The notes under the pieces were generated by a model. The model was given only the letters and a program-made list of their open reading frames with translations. It ran no database searches and had not been told where the DNA came from. A stretch of DNA of 64,000 bases from Taudactylus pleione. Lineage: Eukaryota > Chordata > Amphibia > Anura > Myobatrachidae. The stretch is taken from contig JAUIMM010000519.1 of assembly GCA_031769625.1 (NCBI GenBank), positions 491,501-555,500 of the forward strand. The letters run 5' to 3'. Positions 10,842-20,657 of the stretch are shown piece after piece (the first letter of the stretch is position 1; every line of letters begins with the position of its first letter). The position numbers and the translations under genes are program-made.

Positions 10842-11788
10842 GCACAGATGGTATAATGGTTAGTGTTACTGCCTCACAGCACCTAGGTCGTGGGTTCAAT
10901 TCACACCACGGCCCTAACTGTGTGGAGTTTGTATATTCTCCCTGTGCTTGCGTAGGTTTCCTCCGGGTGCTCCGGTTTCCTCCCACACTCCAAAAATATA
11001 CTGTTAGGTTAATTGGCTCCAAAACATAAAATTAACCCTAGTGTGTATGTGTGTGCGTAGGTGATAGGGAACATAGGGCCTGATTCAGAGCCGTTCGCTA
11101 TTTGTGGTCGTTCGTTTAAAAACAAGGGGTGGCTATTCAAATGATCCGTACGCACATTGCAGTCTGTTCACACCTCTAAGTCTGAACGAGCGAGCAAAAC
11201 ATACGCTCGTTTATTTGTTAAAAACGCCCCCTGGCCGCTCGCACCATACGTCATGTCCGCTATTTATTAGATTAATCGAGTACATCGACCAGCGTATGAA
11301 CTGCTCGCTATTCTTGTGGTTGGTGTTTGCTACCACAAATTTGCGAGCAGTTCTGGCTATAAAATAACCCAGTGACGTGGTCAATGACGCTGCTGTTTTA
11401 AATATACACACCCATAAAACGCCCGTTTTGACCTTTAAGCACGCCTGCGTTCGGATCTCCACTCCCCATTTTCAAGCACCTTCCCCTGTTACCACCCACA
11501 TACGCCTCATTCTGTCACTCAAAATAGCAGGCCCTCGCTATATTGCGTACCAACGATTTTCGGCCGCACTGACTGGTTCGCGCATGCGTACTAAAAACCG
11601 TACGCATGCGCAGATGTGCAAACATCGCTCGGAACGAGCGTACTGCCGCTAACGAGCGGCTCTGAATGAGGGCCATAGATTTTAAGCTCCACTGGGGCAG
11701 GGACTGATGTAAATGGCCAACTATTCTCTCTAAAGCGCTGTGGAATATGTGTGCGGTATATAAATAACTGGTAATAATAATAATAATG
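10842..11788 (+). mobile_element. tRNA-derived SINE (V-SINE-like), split by a MITE
   Basis: The head has a tRNA-like B box (GGGTTCAATTC, near 10895). The conserved core contains GGTTTCCTCCGGGTGCTCC... and TCCTCCCACACTCCAAAAA (10958-11000). The tail AAGCTCCACTGGGGCAGGGA, GCGCTGTGGAATATG and an (ATA)n run finish at about 11788. The core resembles vertebrate V-SINEs and the tail resembles L2-type LINE ends. The insert at 11076-11674, with duplicated ATA, separates core from tail. The segment 10776-10841 before it is a (GT)n/(GTAT)n microsatellite. Confidence 0.8.
11076..11674. mobile_element. Harbinger-type MITE, 599 bp, TSD ATA
   Basis: Starts GGGCCTGATTCAGAG and ends CTCTGAATGAGGGCC, with ATA on both sides (11073-11075 and 11675-11677). 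Inserted in the SINE. The interior shares the CGCAGGCGTGCC-like and GTGACAGAATG-like blocks with the outer arms of the Harbinger elements at 31.2 kb and 57.8 kb. It has no transposase gene. Confidence 0.9.
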
Positions 11789-11900
11789 TGTCATATATAT
11801 ATATATATATATATATATAATGTGTGTGTCATATACAGTATATATGTATATAAACACACACACATTAGGCAGGCAGCCAGATGTATGTTTGCGTGTATGT

Positions 11901-11937
<37 letters not shown>

Positions 11938-12072
11938 AGAGAGAGAGAGAGAGAGATATAAGTTAAAATATAGACATACATATATACACATTTATATGTG
12001 TAGATATATATATATATATATATATGCATGTGTGTATGTATGTAAAAGATATGTATATATATTTATATATAC
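11775..12072. repeat. Cluster of AT, GT and GA microsatellites
   Basis: (TA)n runs lie at about 11793-11822, 11905-11935 and 12003-12026, with (GT)n near 11820-11860 and (GA)n at 11935-11957. Short open frames here come only from the simple repeats. Confidence 0.9.
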
Positions 12073-12253
12073 ATACACAACTTTTATCGATGGGGGCCCC
12101 CACACGTTTGTTGCCCAGGGGCCCCCACAGTCCTTAATCCGGCCCTGACCTCAGTTATTTTGATTTAACCATCTGTGCTCAAGCCTGGATATCACTAAAA
12201 CCAGAACTGTTAGTGTGCCTTGAGGTCCGAGGTTGGGAATCACTGGTGTAGAG

Positions 12254-13369
12254 CTTAGAACTGTGTACTGTATACATGACTAATAACACAGCAATTTGCT
12301 AGAGGATCAGAATCTCTCCAGGAAAAAGTTACTTGGGCCAATAAAACACTTAGGGGGGTAAGATGCATAAGAGCTCTGCTTCGTGTGCTGGCAGGGTAAA
12401 GACTTCCCTGTGATCCTAACGGGACCCTAATTCGCTGACACTTAGTGGGAGAGACTGCAGCTGCTTCAGCCAAACTATAAAATAGTGTTTTAAAGGATTC
12501 CAGGGCCTAGGACACTGACAGGTTTGTCCTTAACCAGAAATGTCAGTTCCCTTTGCTAAAGTCTATGTGTTTAATAACTATCCAGGAAACAGTATATTTT
12601 GATTAATCCAAACTTCAGCCATAGCACTTATTTTTTATTCCTCTGTATTCATGCAGTGGAGCATTTAAAAGGCAAGTGAGCTGCTGATCACATTGAAAGG
12701 CTAACGGAGTTTAAGAAGACATCCTTGTCAAGCTGATATGGACAACTGAGACCTCGAAGATGGCCACCAACAGCATAAGGTGGTTTGCAAACCTCCACAA
12801 GTAGAATGCAGTTATCAGAGCCTAGCCACAAGATTTGCTGTTCTGCAGTCTTGAAGCTGAATATTTAAAACCAATAGGTGGTGGTTTGCAAACACCTAAA
12901 CAGAATGGTAAAACTGTATGTTTTTTACTTTAATGCTTATAACTGAAAAAGGCCAGTAATACTCAGCTTTGGACCTGATGTTCTAGAAGTGACCCGAAAA
13001 AATTATTGTGTCCATGCATAGAGATAACCAGTCCAATGCTGACTGGCCTGTTGGTACCAGGAACCCCTGACCTGTTGGTACCAGGGTATCTACTTAATCC
13101 CCCATTATTAATATAATTAGAAGTAGTGCACCATTTCAATAAAATTTGAAGTAGGCTCCCTGTTACAATAAAATACGAAGTAGTGCCCCATTATTAAAGA
13201 AAACAAATAGTATGGCCAACTTAATAAATACATTTTGTTTGTACTCACAATTTTGAAATAAATGTTGTTTTCCTTTATAAATATTTACATAAAATTTTCT
13301 TAGTTTATTGATCCGATGTAACTCAAATATAAATTGAAAAAAATAATAATTAGGTAATCTCCTTTGAAC
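12254..13369. other. No gene or known repeat seen
   Basis: AT-rich sequence without a credible ORF. One local repetition is visible: CCTGTTGGTACCAGG occurs twice near 13047-13085. A three-fold degenerate repeat (AAATxxGAAGTAGTGCCCC-like) lies at 13110-13200. Confidence 0.5.
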
Positions 13370-13372
13370 ACA

Positions 13373-13958
13373 GGGCCTGATTCAGAGCCGCTCGTTCGCT
13401 CCGAGCGATGTTCTCACAACTGCGCATGTGTATGGGTTGTAATACGCATGCGCGAACCAGTCATTGCGGTCAGAAATTGTGTGCTCGCAAAATAGCGAGT
13501 GCCTGCTAATTTGAGTGACAGAATGAAGCGTTTGTGGGTGGTAACAGGGGAAAGGTGCTTGAAAACGGGGAGTGGAGATCCGAACGCAGGCGTGCCAAAC
13601 GGTCAAAACGGGCATTTTAAGGGTGTGCATAATTAACAAAGCAGCGTCATCGACCATGTCACTTGGTTGTCTTTTAGCCTGAACTGCTCGCATGATTGCG
13701 GAAGGAAAATGCTACCACAAGCACTGCGAGCAGTTCATACGCCTTTCGATGTACTCGATTAATCTAATAAATAGCGGAGATGACGTAGGATGCGAGCGGC
13801 CAGGGGGCATTTTTTTAAAAATAGCGAGCGCATGTTTCGTTCGCTCGTTCAGACATAGAGGCGTCAACAGACCGCAAAGAGCGAGCGCTCTATTTAAATA
13901 TCCGGACCCTTTTTCTGAATGAGCGAGCGCAAATAGCGTCCGGCTCTGAATCAGGCCC
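13373..13958. mobile_element. Harbinger-type MITE, 586 bp, TSD ACA
   Basis: Starts GGGCCTGATTCAGAG, ends CTCTGAATCAGGCCC, with ACA at 13370-13372 and 13959-13961. The interior is full of GAGCGAGCG, TTCGCTCGTTC and GCGCATG words and has no gene. Confidence 0.92.
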
Positions 13959-13961
13959 ACA

Positions 13962-14532
13962 GTTATTAATGACTGTGCAGCCAATCAAGAGCGCTCTATT
14001 TAACCGTTCAGCCAATCATAGAAAAGAGAAAGCACCTGATAGCAGAGGTGGATTGGGAACCTAAAGTTGCCCTGGAAAAAATTCTGGAAGTGGTCTAATG
14101 TAAGAGGGACTAAATCAAATGTAGATGAGTGCTCACACAAATTTGTACAAGGTTTGCAAACAGTTAGCCCTAGCCACAATACAACACAGAGAGCATCCAC
14201 ATGACACACATACAGAATAGACAGCATTAACATGAGAGCCAAACAATATAGAGAGCGAGCCCATGACCTCCAAGCAGTACAGAAAGCACCTAGTGACCAC
14301 TATACACTAAAGGCGGCATCCCAGTGACCACTGTATGGTACAGAGAGCATCTCAGTAACAGCCATACAGTATACTGAGCATCCCTGTGGCCACCATACTG
14401 TACATTGAATATCATTGGGATTGCCATATTGTACACACAGCATCCCAATGACCACCATACAATCCAGACATCATCCCAGTGACTGTCATACAAGTATAGA
14501 CAGCATCCCAATAACTGCTATACAGAACAGAT
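13962..14532. repeat. Degenerate ~42-bp minisatellite
   Basis: From about 14270 to 14532, and again at 15137-15184, variants of CAGCATCCCAGTGACCACCA plus TACAGTATAGA repeat roughly every 40-45 bp. The MITE at 14536 and the LTR at 15185 are both inserted in this array. The segment 13962-14270 holds nothing recognisable. Confidence 0.65.
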
Positions 14533-14535
14533 AGT

Positions 14536-15133
14536 GGGCCTGATTCAGAGTCGCTCATAAGCGGCCGCTCGTTCGCTCCGTGCAATGTTCGCACATCTGC
14601 GCATGCGTATGGGTCGTAATGCGCATGCGCCAACCAGTCAGTGCGGTCGGAAATCATGTGTTCGCAAAATAGCGAGTGCCTGCTAATTTGAGTGACAGGA
14701 TGAGGCGTTTGTGGGTGGTAACAGGGAAAGGTGCTTGAAAACGGGGAGTGGAGATCCGAACGCAGGCGTGCCAAACGGTCAAAACGGGCGTTTTAAGGGT
14801 GTGCATAATTAACAAAGCAGCGTCATCGGCCACGTCACTTGGTTGTCTCTTAGCCTGAACTGTACGCATGATTGCGGTAGGAAAATCCAACCACAAGCAC
14901 TGCGAGCAGTTCAGACGCCTTTCGATGTACTCGACTAATCTAATAAATAGCGGAGATGACGTATAATGCGAACGGCCAGGGGGCGTCTTTACAAAATAAC
15001 GAGCGCATATTTCGTTCGCTCGCTCAGACATAGAGGTGTCAACAGACCGCAAAGAGCGAGCGCTCTATTAAAATTTCCGGCCCCTTTTTCTGAACGAGCG
15101 AGCGCAAATAGCGTCCGGCTCTGAATCAGGCCC
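14536..15133. mobile_element. Harbinger-type MITE, 598 bp, TSD AGT
   Basis: Starts GGGCCTGATTCAGAG, ends CTCTGAATCAGGCCC, with AGT at 14533-14535 and 15134-15136. Closely similar to the copy at 13373. It sits inside the minisatellite, whose units continue on both sides. Confidence 0.92.
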
Positions 15134-15184
15134 AGTATCCCAGTGACCACCATGAAGTATAGACAGCATCCCAGTAAAAGCCAT

Positions 15185-16092
15185 TGTCTTGTTGCGGCCT
15201 GGGATCGGCCATCTCTCACCTATGTTCTGGCGTCTTTGAACTCTGAGGCAGTCAGACACCATTCGCGCGGGTGAGTAGTGGACTGAGTATTCATCCTAGG
15301 GTCTGCTAGGATTTCCATGCTGCATCCGTGTCGCGATCGCGTTCATGGGTGCAGCCATGTTGGTCTGTGTCATCTGATCTGGCTCCTCCAATGGTAGTCT
15401 TGCGGTCACTCAGCTGATCTCTGCATAAAATTAACAGCTACCTAAGAGTATTTCAGTCCGGCTTTGTGAACAGGAAATTATCTGTGCAACTTCGCTTCTC
15501 TAGTGATTATTTGCTGAGACTGCATCCTAAGCTCCACACTATCCTTTAGTGTTCTCTGTCAAGTATCATTCCTTGTGTTACAAATCGCTTTCCGGTGTCT
15601 GGATACACAGAAACCGCGTTCTTTGCTTTACAGCATCAGGATCATTGGAGCTGTTACCCATCGCTATTCAGCGTCTGGATACCCAGTTACCTATCCTTTG
15701 CTATACAGATTCAGGATCGCCGGAGCTGTTACCCATCACTATTCAGCGTCTAGATTCACAGTACAGCTACTCGTGACAAACAGTATCTGGATCTCTGGAG
15801 TTGTCTCCATCACTAATCAGCGCCTGTTTCTTCATTGCAGATATTCCTCCAGTACATTCCTAGTTCTGTCCCTTGTCTTCTCGTTTCTCTCAGATACCTA
15901 CTCTGGGGGCCGCAACCTGTTCGCTTGGTGCTGCAAAACCCATATCTGTGCCTCAGAATAGGTCTCGTCAACATCTGAGAGTAGCCTATGAGGAACACTT
16001 ACATTTTGCCTCCTTGTCTGTTAACATCAACTCCCCCAAGACCACTGGCCACTGTACCAGCAACTGAGATCAATCAACACCAGGGCCTGACA
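15185..16092. mobile_element. Probable solo LTR, 908 bp
   Basis: Begins TGTCTTGTTG and ends GGGCCTGACA, giving TG...CA ends. GCCAT (15180-15184) and ACCAT (16093-16097) match at four of five bases, as expected of an aged 5-bp target duplication. The interior has an approximately 70-bp imperfect tandem repeat (GGAGCTGTTACCCATC, CTATTCAGCGTCTGGAT) at 15600-15840. No internal retroviral genes adjoin it. The repeat makes spurious ORFs. Confidence 0.55.
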
Positions 16093-16114
16093 ACCATACA
16101 GCACAGTTGATTAG

Positions 16115-16290
16115 GATAGCATCATCATCAAAATGTATTTATAAGGCACCACGGATTTTACAGTTCATACATAGGACATTACAGATAAGGTGTTAGATGG
16201 TATTGAAGACATGAGACATTAGGTATAGAGGGCCGTGCCTATGAGAGCTCGCAGTCTAAATGGCAGAGCTATATGACACATTAGGAACAC
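16115..16290 (-). mobile_element. Possible LINE/SINE 3' tail fragment
   Basis: GCATCATCATC followed by TTTATAAGGCACCACGG and AGCTCGCAGTCTAAATGGC resembles, on the minus strand, the tail of L2-type LINEs and dependent SINEs. The match is by eye and the fragment is old. Confidence 0.35.
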
Positions 16291-16903
16291 TGTTGTGGGC
16301 CAGTGATCAGTGAGGTGGAAAAGGATATGGTGAGGAGTTGGCTTTTGACAGAAGTCAGAGAGTAGATGGCAGCCATAATCAGTACTACGACACTCCTAAT
16401 TTGGCCACGTCTCTAGTGGTTGGGATGAAGGTATGCAATGGAGGTATGCGATGGGAAGTGAGTTCATGGTAAGAAGAATGTAAACATGGTATGTGGTGCT
16501 AGTTGTTCTAGAGTAGATGTCAAACAAATAATTATTAAGAAGAAAAAAAAAATCACCAGGCCAACAGACAGCCCCATACGGAGACTCATATGGCCAATCC
16601 GCAGCTGCCTGATAGAAGACGTCTGGCTATTAAGACAGGCTTACCAGTGATTAACTCATTTTGTGTTGCATGCTCCTTGGGATCAGTCCAGGCATCCCAT
16701 ATCTTAGTTCTGGATCCCACCAGTAAAAATAGAACCAACAGCCTGGGGATAAATGCCATCCTGCTGCCTTTGCTAGAGTTCATCATTATAATTTAGTTTC
16801 TCCAGATATTGATACTGGTAATTAGTAAGAAGGTATGGGTTCCTATTTAGTGGTTTCTTACGTTTGAATGCATGGTCTATATTTTGGACAAACTGAATGT
16901 ATA
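16291..16903. other. No gene seen
   Basis: Mixed-composition sequence with short open frames only. A duplicated GGAGGTATGC motif lies near 16430-16450. Nothing identifies a gene or an element. Confidence 0.5.
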
Positions 16904-16911
16904 ACTTATGT

Positions 16912-17268
16912 CAGGGACAGAACTATGGGAGACAATGGAGGCGCCTGCCGCCGGGCTCCAGCCCTGAAGGGGCACCTCCACCATTGTCCACAACATATTC
17001 ACCCCACTTAGGGCTGTAACTATGTACCTGGAGAGTACCGTCACGGCCGCCCAATACATGGCCCAATAATGGCACCCCTTCCCGGCACCTGAGAAGCCAC
17101 CATACACTAGTGGAGAGCTCCATGTCAGACCATAAGCTGCTGCCTTCATCTATCTATAGCCTGTCCGCATACAAATTGCTACACTACAGTGTCAGCGGCT
17201 GTGATGGGGGGGTGGGGGCTCCACATTATAACTTGCCTCCGGGCGTCTGGGATGAACTTACGCCACTG
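16912..17268. mobile_element. Short hAT-type non-autonomous element, 357 bp
   Basis: Left end CAGGGACAGAACTATGGG and right end AACTTACGCCACTG (complement CAGTGGCGTAAGTT) form an imperfect inverted repeat. ACTTATGT at 16904-16911 and GCTTATGT at 17269-17276 match at seven of eight bases. The interior is GC-rich and non-coding. Confidence 0.7.
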
Positions 17269-17276
17269 GCTTATGT

Positions 17277-17620
17277 ACGCATACTATTCTGTCCGATATT
17301 ATTTTTATTATTATTAGTTATTGTTCTTTACTTATATATTAACTACATTTTACATGTTTTTACAGAGAATGACAGAGAATGACCCACTGATACTTGTAGG
17401 AAAATCCCTTGCTCCGTTTCATTTACTTACTAGTCTAATTTTTATAAAAATTTATTTACTTTCTTTTCTTATTGTCAAAATTTTTATATTGTTGGATGTA
17501 TGACAATTTGCAAAATTCTGCAAAATAAATATTTTTCTTATTTATCAACATTTTATCAATATTTTTATTTAATAAAATCCTCACGTGAGAAAATGTATTT
17601 CTGAGTTGGCCTCATGTGAT
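17277..17620. other. AT-rich gap, no gene
   Basis: Strongly AT-rich sequence, with TTATTATTATT at about 17305, between the short hAT element and the Harbinger element. No coding region or element ends seen. Confidence 0.5.
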
Positions 17621-18314
17621 TCAGGGCCTGATTCAGAGCCGGACACAAGTGGCCGATCGCTCGTCCGCCGTACGAGCGGAAATATTTAAATCCAAGCGCT
17701 CGCTCGTATGTTCGCTCGTAGCTAACCTTCCGCCCCATATTCTCCCAACCCCTCCTCTAGCTAGCGAACGTACAAAATAGCGAGCGTCCGTCTGCTCTTT
17801 GGTTGCAGTGAGCGCTCGCACAAGTCAATTCCGGAAGTGGCCCTGTCAGTTTCGATTGCCTGCTATTTCATTCTGCAAACATACTTGAATCGATTACTGG
17901 CAATCACTATATTAATTACCTTAATTGTTTGTTTCACATGTTTGCAATCCTGTTTTTTTTTTCAATATCAATAAACTTTATTCTTGTTAGTGTGTGTCAT
18001 TTCTTCCGCGGAATACGTACGGTTTGACCAAGGGGATGGTTTTTCTAATGTAAAAGTTTGTTTGAATGCTACTGGGTTTTTTTTGTTTTTTTTAAATGCA
18101 GATTTTCCATTTTTTTTTTAAATTTAAATTAGCTTACGCATGTCACTGCATCAAGCCTATCATAACTCACATTATATTTGTGATGGTGTAGGTCACATGA
18201 CTCATACACTAACCTATAGAATTTTTCCTGTTAATTTACGAAGTACATTAGCCAACCAAAATTTTTCTAGGACCTTTATTAAAACTAGTTTGTGTAAAAA
18301 AAATCATTGCCATC

Positions 18315-19860
18315 ATGAGAGCCAACGCTTTCTGTAGGCGGGAGCTAATGGTGCTAGTTCAGGTCATGGATGAGCACATTACTGACCATCCGCTCCCCAT
18401 CACCAATCTGCAAAAGCATAAGGCCTACGTGGAGGTGCGCCGCCGCCTGCGTTCCCTCGGCTATCGCCGTAATATCGGCCAGTTGGAACGCAGGTGGTCG
18501 GATCTGAGGTGCCGATCACCACGCCTGCTGGCCCTTTTGCGGTGCCGGATTGGCCAAAGTAAGTGTTTCTGTGTCTGTTCTTTTCTTTTTTTTTTTTCTC
18601 ATACCTGCGTGTGCTTGTTTACAGCATATCCCTGTTTTTATTATTGTGGTCATACCTGCGTGTGCTTGTTTACAGTATATCCCTGTTATTATTATTTTGG
18701 TCATACCTGCATGTGCTTGTTTACAGTATATCCCTGTTTTTATTATTTTGGTCATACCTGCGTGTGCTTGTTTACAGTATATCCCTGTTTTTATTATTTT
18801 GGTCATAACTGCGTGTGCTTGTTTACAGTATATCCCTGTTTTTATTATTTTGGTCACACCTACATGTGCTTGTTTACAATATATCCCTGTTTTTATTATT
18901 TTGGTCATACCTGCGTGTGCTTGTTTACAGTATATCCCTGTTTTTATTATTTTATCCCAAAATTGAATTAAAAAAAAATGTAATTAAAAATGTTTTTCTC
19001 CATCATTTAGGGCCAGAGCGGATAGTCAGACGGCGCCGACGTGTGGCTCGTCCCCTATCCCCCACTCCCACCCAAGCATCCCCTGCCCACTCTTCCCCAA
19101 ATTCCCCCTCCACCCCAGCCTTGCCATCCTTCAGTCCCCTCCCTCTCCTCACCTGACCATCCCTCCAACTTCCCCCTCCCCTCAAAACCCACCTCACTTT
19201 TCCACACCCTCCACTCCCTCAGCCATAACCCCTCCTCCTTCACTTACTCACTGGCCCACCTCAGATGAGGAGGATTTCGTGGCTCCAGGCCCAGTCCGCA
19301 GTGTGGCTGGTATGTTTACATTGTAAACTATGGGTTTTTTTGTCTTTTTTTATTGTGTAAATTAATTTGTTTGATGTTGTCCTTTTGCCTGTGCAGTTCA
19401 AAATAGTAAAGTAGTTCAAATGTTTTTTATATATATCTTTGTGAAACAATGTGAAGGATGTTTTCCCCTTACACATATGACACATGTCCAAAAACTCCCA
19501 CTTGTGTCTTTCTTGTTTACGGTACCAACAAATGTCGTAGTTTTGCTTACGTTTAAGACATATTTTTTTTTAGATTATTTCTACTTTTTGGCCCCTTATT
19601 TTTTGAAAATCTTTTCGTTTGGCATTCCTTTTTTTTGGACATGTTTTTGTAACTGATGTTTTTTTTTGGTATAGCCTGAATTTTTTGTGGGTTTGAACAT
19701 TCTAAATGAAGGTGTCATTTTAGTAACCCGCACATTTTTTTTCACCACAGAGGCCCAGAGGCGTAACAAGGCCATTGCAGGAGGATTGGTGGAACTCCGG
19801 GGCCATGTAATTGGCATGCTGGTGGCCTTGGACCACCTTTTGGCGATCCTGCGCCAATAA
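18315..19860 (+). pseudogene. Harbinger gene A, copy 1 (Myb/SANT-like), one frameshift
   Basis: Predicted exons are 18315-18558, 19011-19309 and 19751-19860. Donors are AAA|GTAAGT and CTG|GTATGT; acceptors are TTTAG and CACAG. Exon 1 (81 codons) is basic and helical, with LERRWSDLR near its end, which looks like the third helix of a Myb/SANT or trihelix domain. Exon 2 is arginine-rich (IVRRRRRVAR), then proline/serine-rich, ending in an acidic SDEED stretch. Exon 3 is a leucine-rich helix (HVIGMLVALDHLLAILRQ). Exon 2 lacks one A near 19120 compared with copy 2, which shifts the frame into a TGA at about 19156. A DNA-binding or transposase-partner role is inferred; I do not recognise the family. 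Confidence 0.65.
18599..18956 (+). repeat. 51-bp tandem repeat, 7 units, gene A intron 1
   Basis: Units of TCATACCTGCGTGTGCTTGT, then TTACAGTATATCCCTG and TTTTATTATTTTGG. Fifty-one is a multiple of three and the unit lacks stops, so three plus-strand frames and one minus-strand frame read open. The reading frames have no other support. Each unit carries a TTTACAG acceptor-like word. Confidence 0.92.
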
Positions 19861-20657
19861 TTTTTTCTATTTTAAAAAAAATTATAAAAAAAAAATAAAA
19901 AAGTTTATTTGGATTTATTTAAGTCTCATTCCTTGTCTGTAAATTGTTGAACCTTACATAAGTCTACTATTTGTCCCTGTGTTTTTAAGTAATGTCAATT
20001 TGTTTGTAGAAAGGTCAAGTAAGTATGTAAGCTTGCACATTAAACACATAACAATACCAATAGGTTTTTAGACTTAACATCAAAAATAGATTAAATATTT
20101 TTGGTGGTAATGTAAAAATTAAAGCAACCTGTTTAGGCCTAGAATTGTAAACATACTGATTCACCATAATACCTTTGGTGTTTGTTTTTAGCCACAAAGC
20201 AGGGTACAAAAGTTTAGAAATTAAGAAATTACAGTATTAGGCATTAAGCATGTTTGCATTTTTTGGAGCAGGTTTCACTTGTTTGTAATTTACGAAGGAA
20301 ATGGTTGTTTAATGAAAAAAATAAATGTATTGCACACAAATAATAAACACCAAGTGAATTGTCAAAACAAAATCACACAGTTAAAACACACGCAAAAGAC
20401 CAAAAAATTCCAAAATCCCCCCCCCCCAAAAAAAATTCAAGAACTGTTTGAAGAAGTAGCATGCCAACATGAATTCACAAATGAGGAGAAGAAATCATTG
20501 TTCCCGAAGTGATATCCAATGTGTCCACATAAAGTCATTTGTGTTGATCAGGTAGTATGCATGGATTTTTATGGTCATTTTAGGGAATAAAACAAAAACA
20601 AAATTTAAAAAAAGTTAAAAGTGTACATTAAAATAATACATGTCTACATTGTGTCAA
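19861..20657. other. AT-rich spacer between convergent genes
   Basis: This lies between the 3' ends of gene A (+) and HARBI1 (-). It has A and T runs, an AATAAA word near 19895, and no coding signal. The same spacer recurs at 25365-26162 with few differences. Confidence 0.6.

Larger units (their letters stand above)
1603..12147. mobile_element. Second-level hAT-type element nested in the outer one
   Basis: The left end CAGGGCCAGATTA (1603) pairs with the right end TAATCCGGCCCTG (ending 12147). The 8-bp direct repeat ACCTCAGT lies at 1595-1602 and 12148-12155. Inside each end the sequence becomes rich in GGGGCCCCC. Everything from the TTAGGG-rich repeat to the microsatellites near 12070 lies within it. 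No transposase of its own is visible. Confidence 0.85.
1508..12245. mobile_element. Outer hAT-type non-autonomous element, host of the nest
   Basis: The left end CAGGGGTTCCCAACC (1508) and the right end GGTTGGGAATCACTG (ending 12245) are imperfect inverted repeats that continue inward through a shared AAGGCACAC block. The 8-bp direct repeat GTGTAGAG lies at 1500-1507 and 12246-12253. An 8-bp duplication with a CAGNGG start is typical of hAT elements. Before the nested insertions the element was only about 200 bp. It encodes nothing itself. Confidence 0.85.

Noticed and set aside
10842..10925. Functional tRNA gene
   Set aside because: The tRNA-like head lacks a convincing cloverleaf and continues directly into a SINE core and tail.
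18516..18908. 130-codon minus-strand ORF and three overlapping plus-strand ORFs
   Set aside because: The 51-bp tandem repeat in gene A intron 1 keeps several frames open at once; splice sites flank it.
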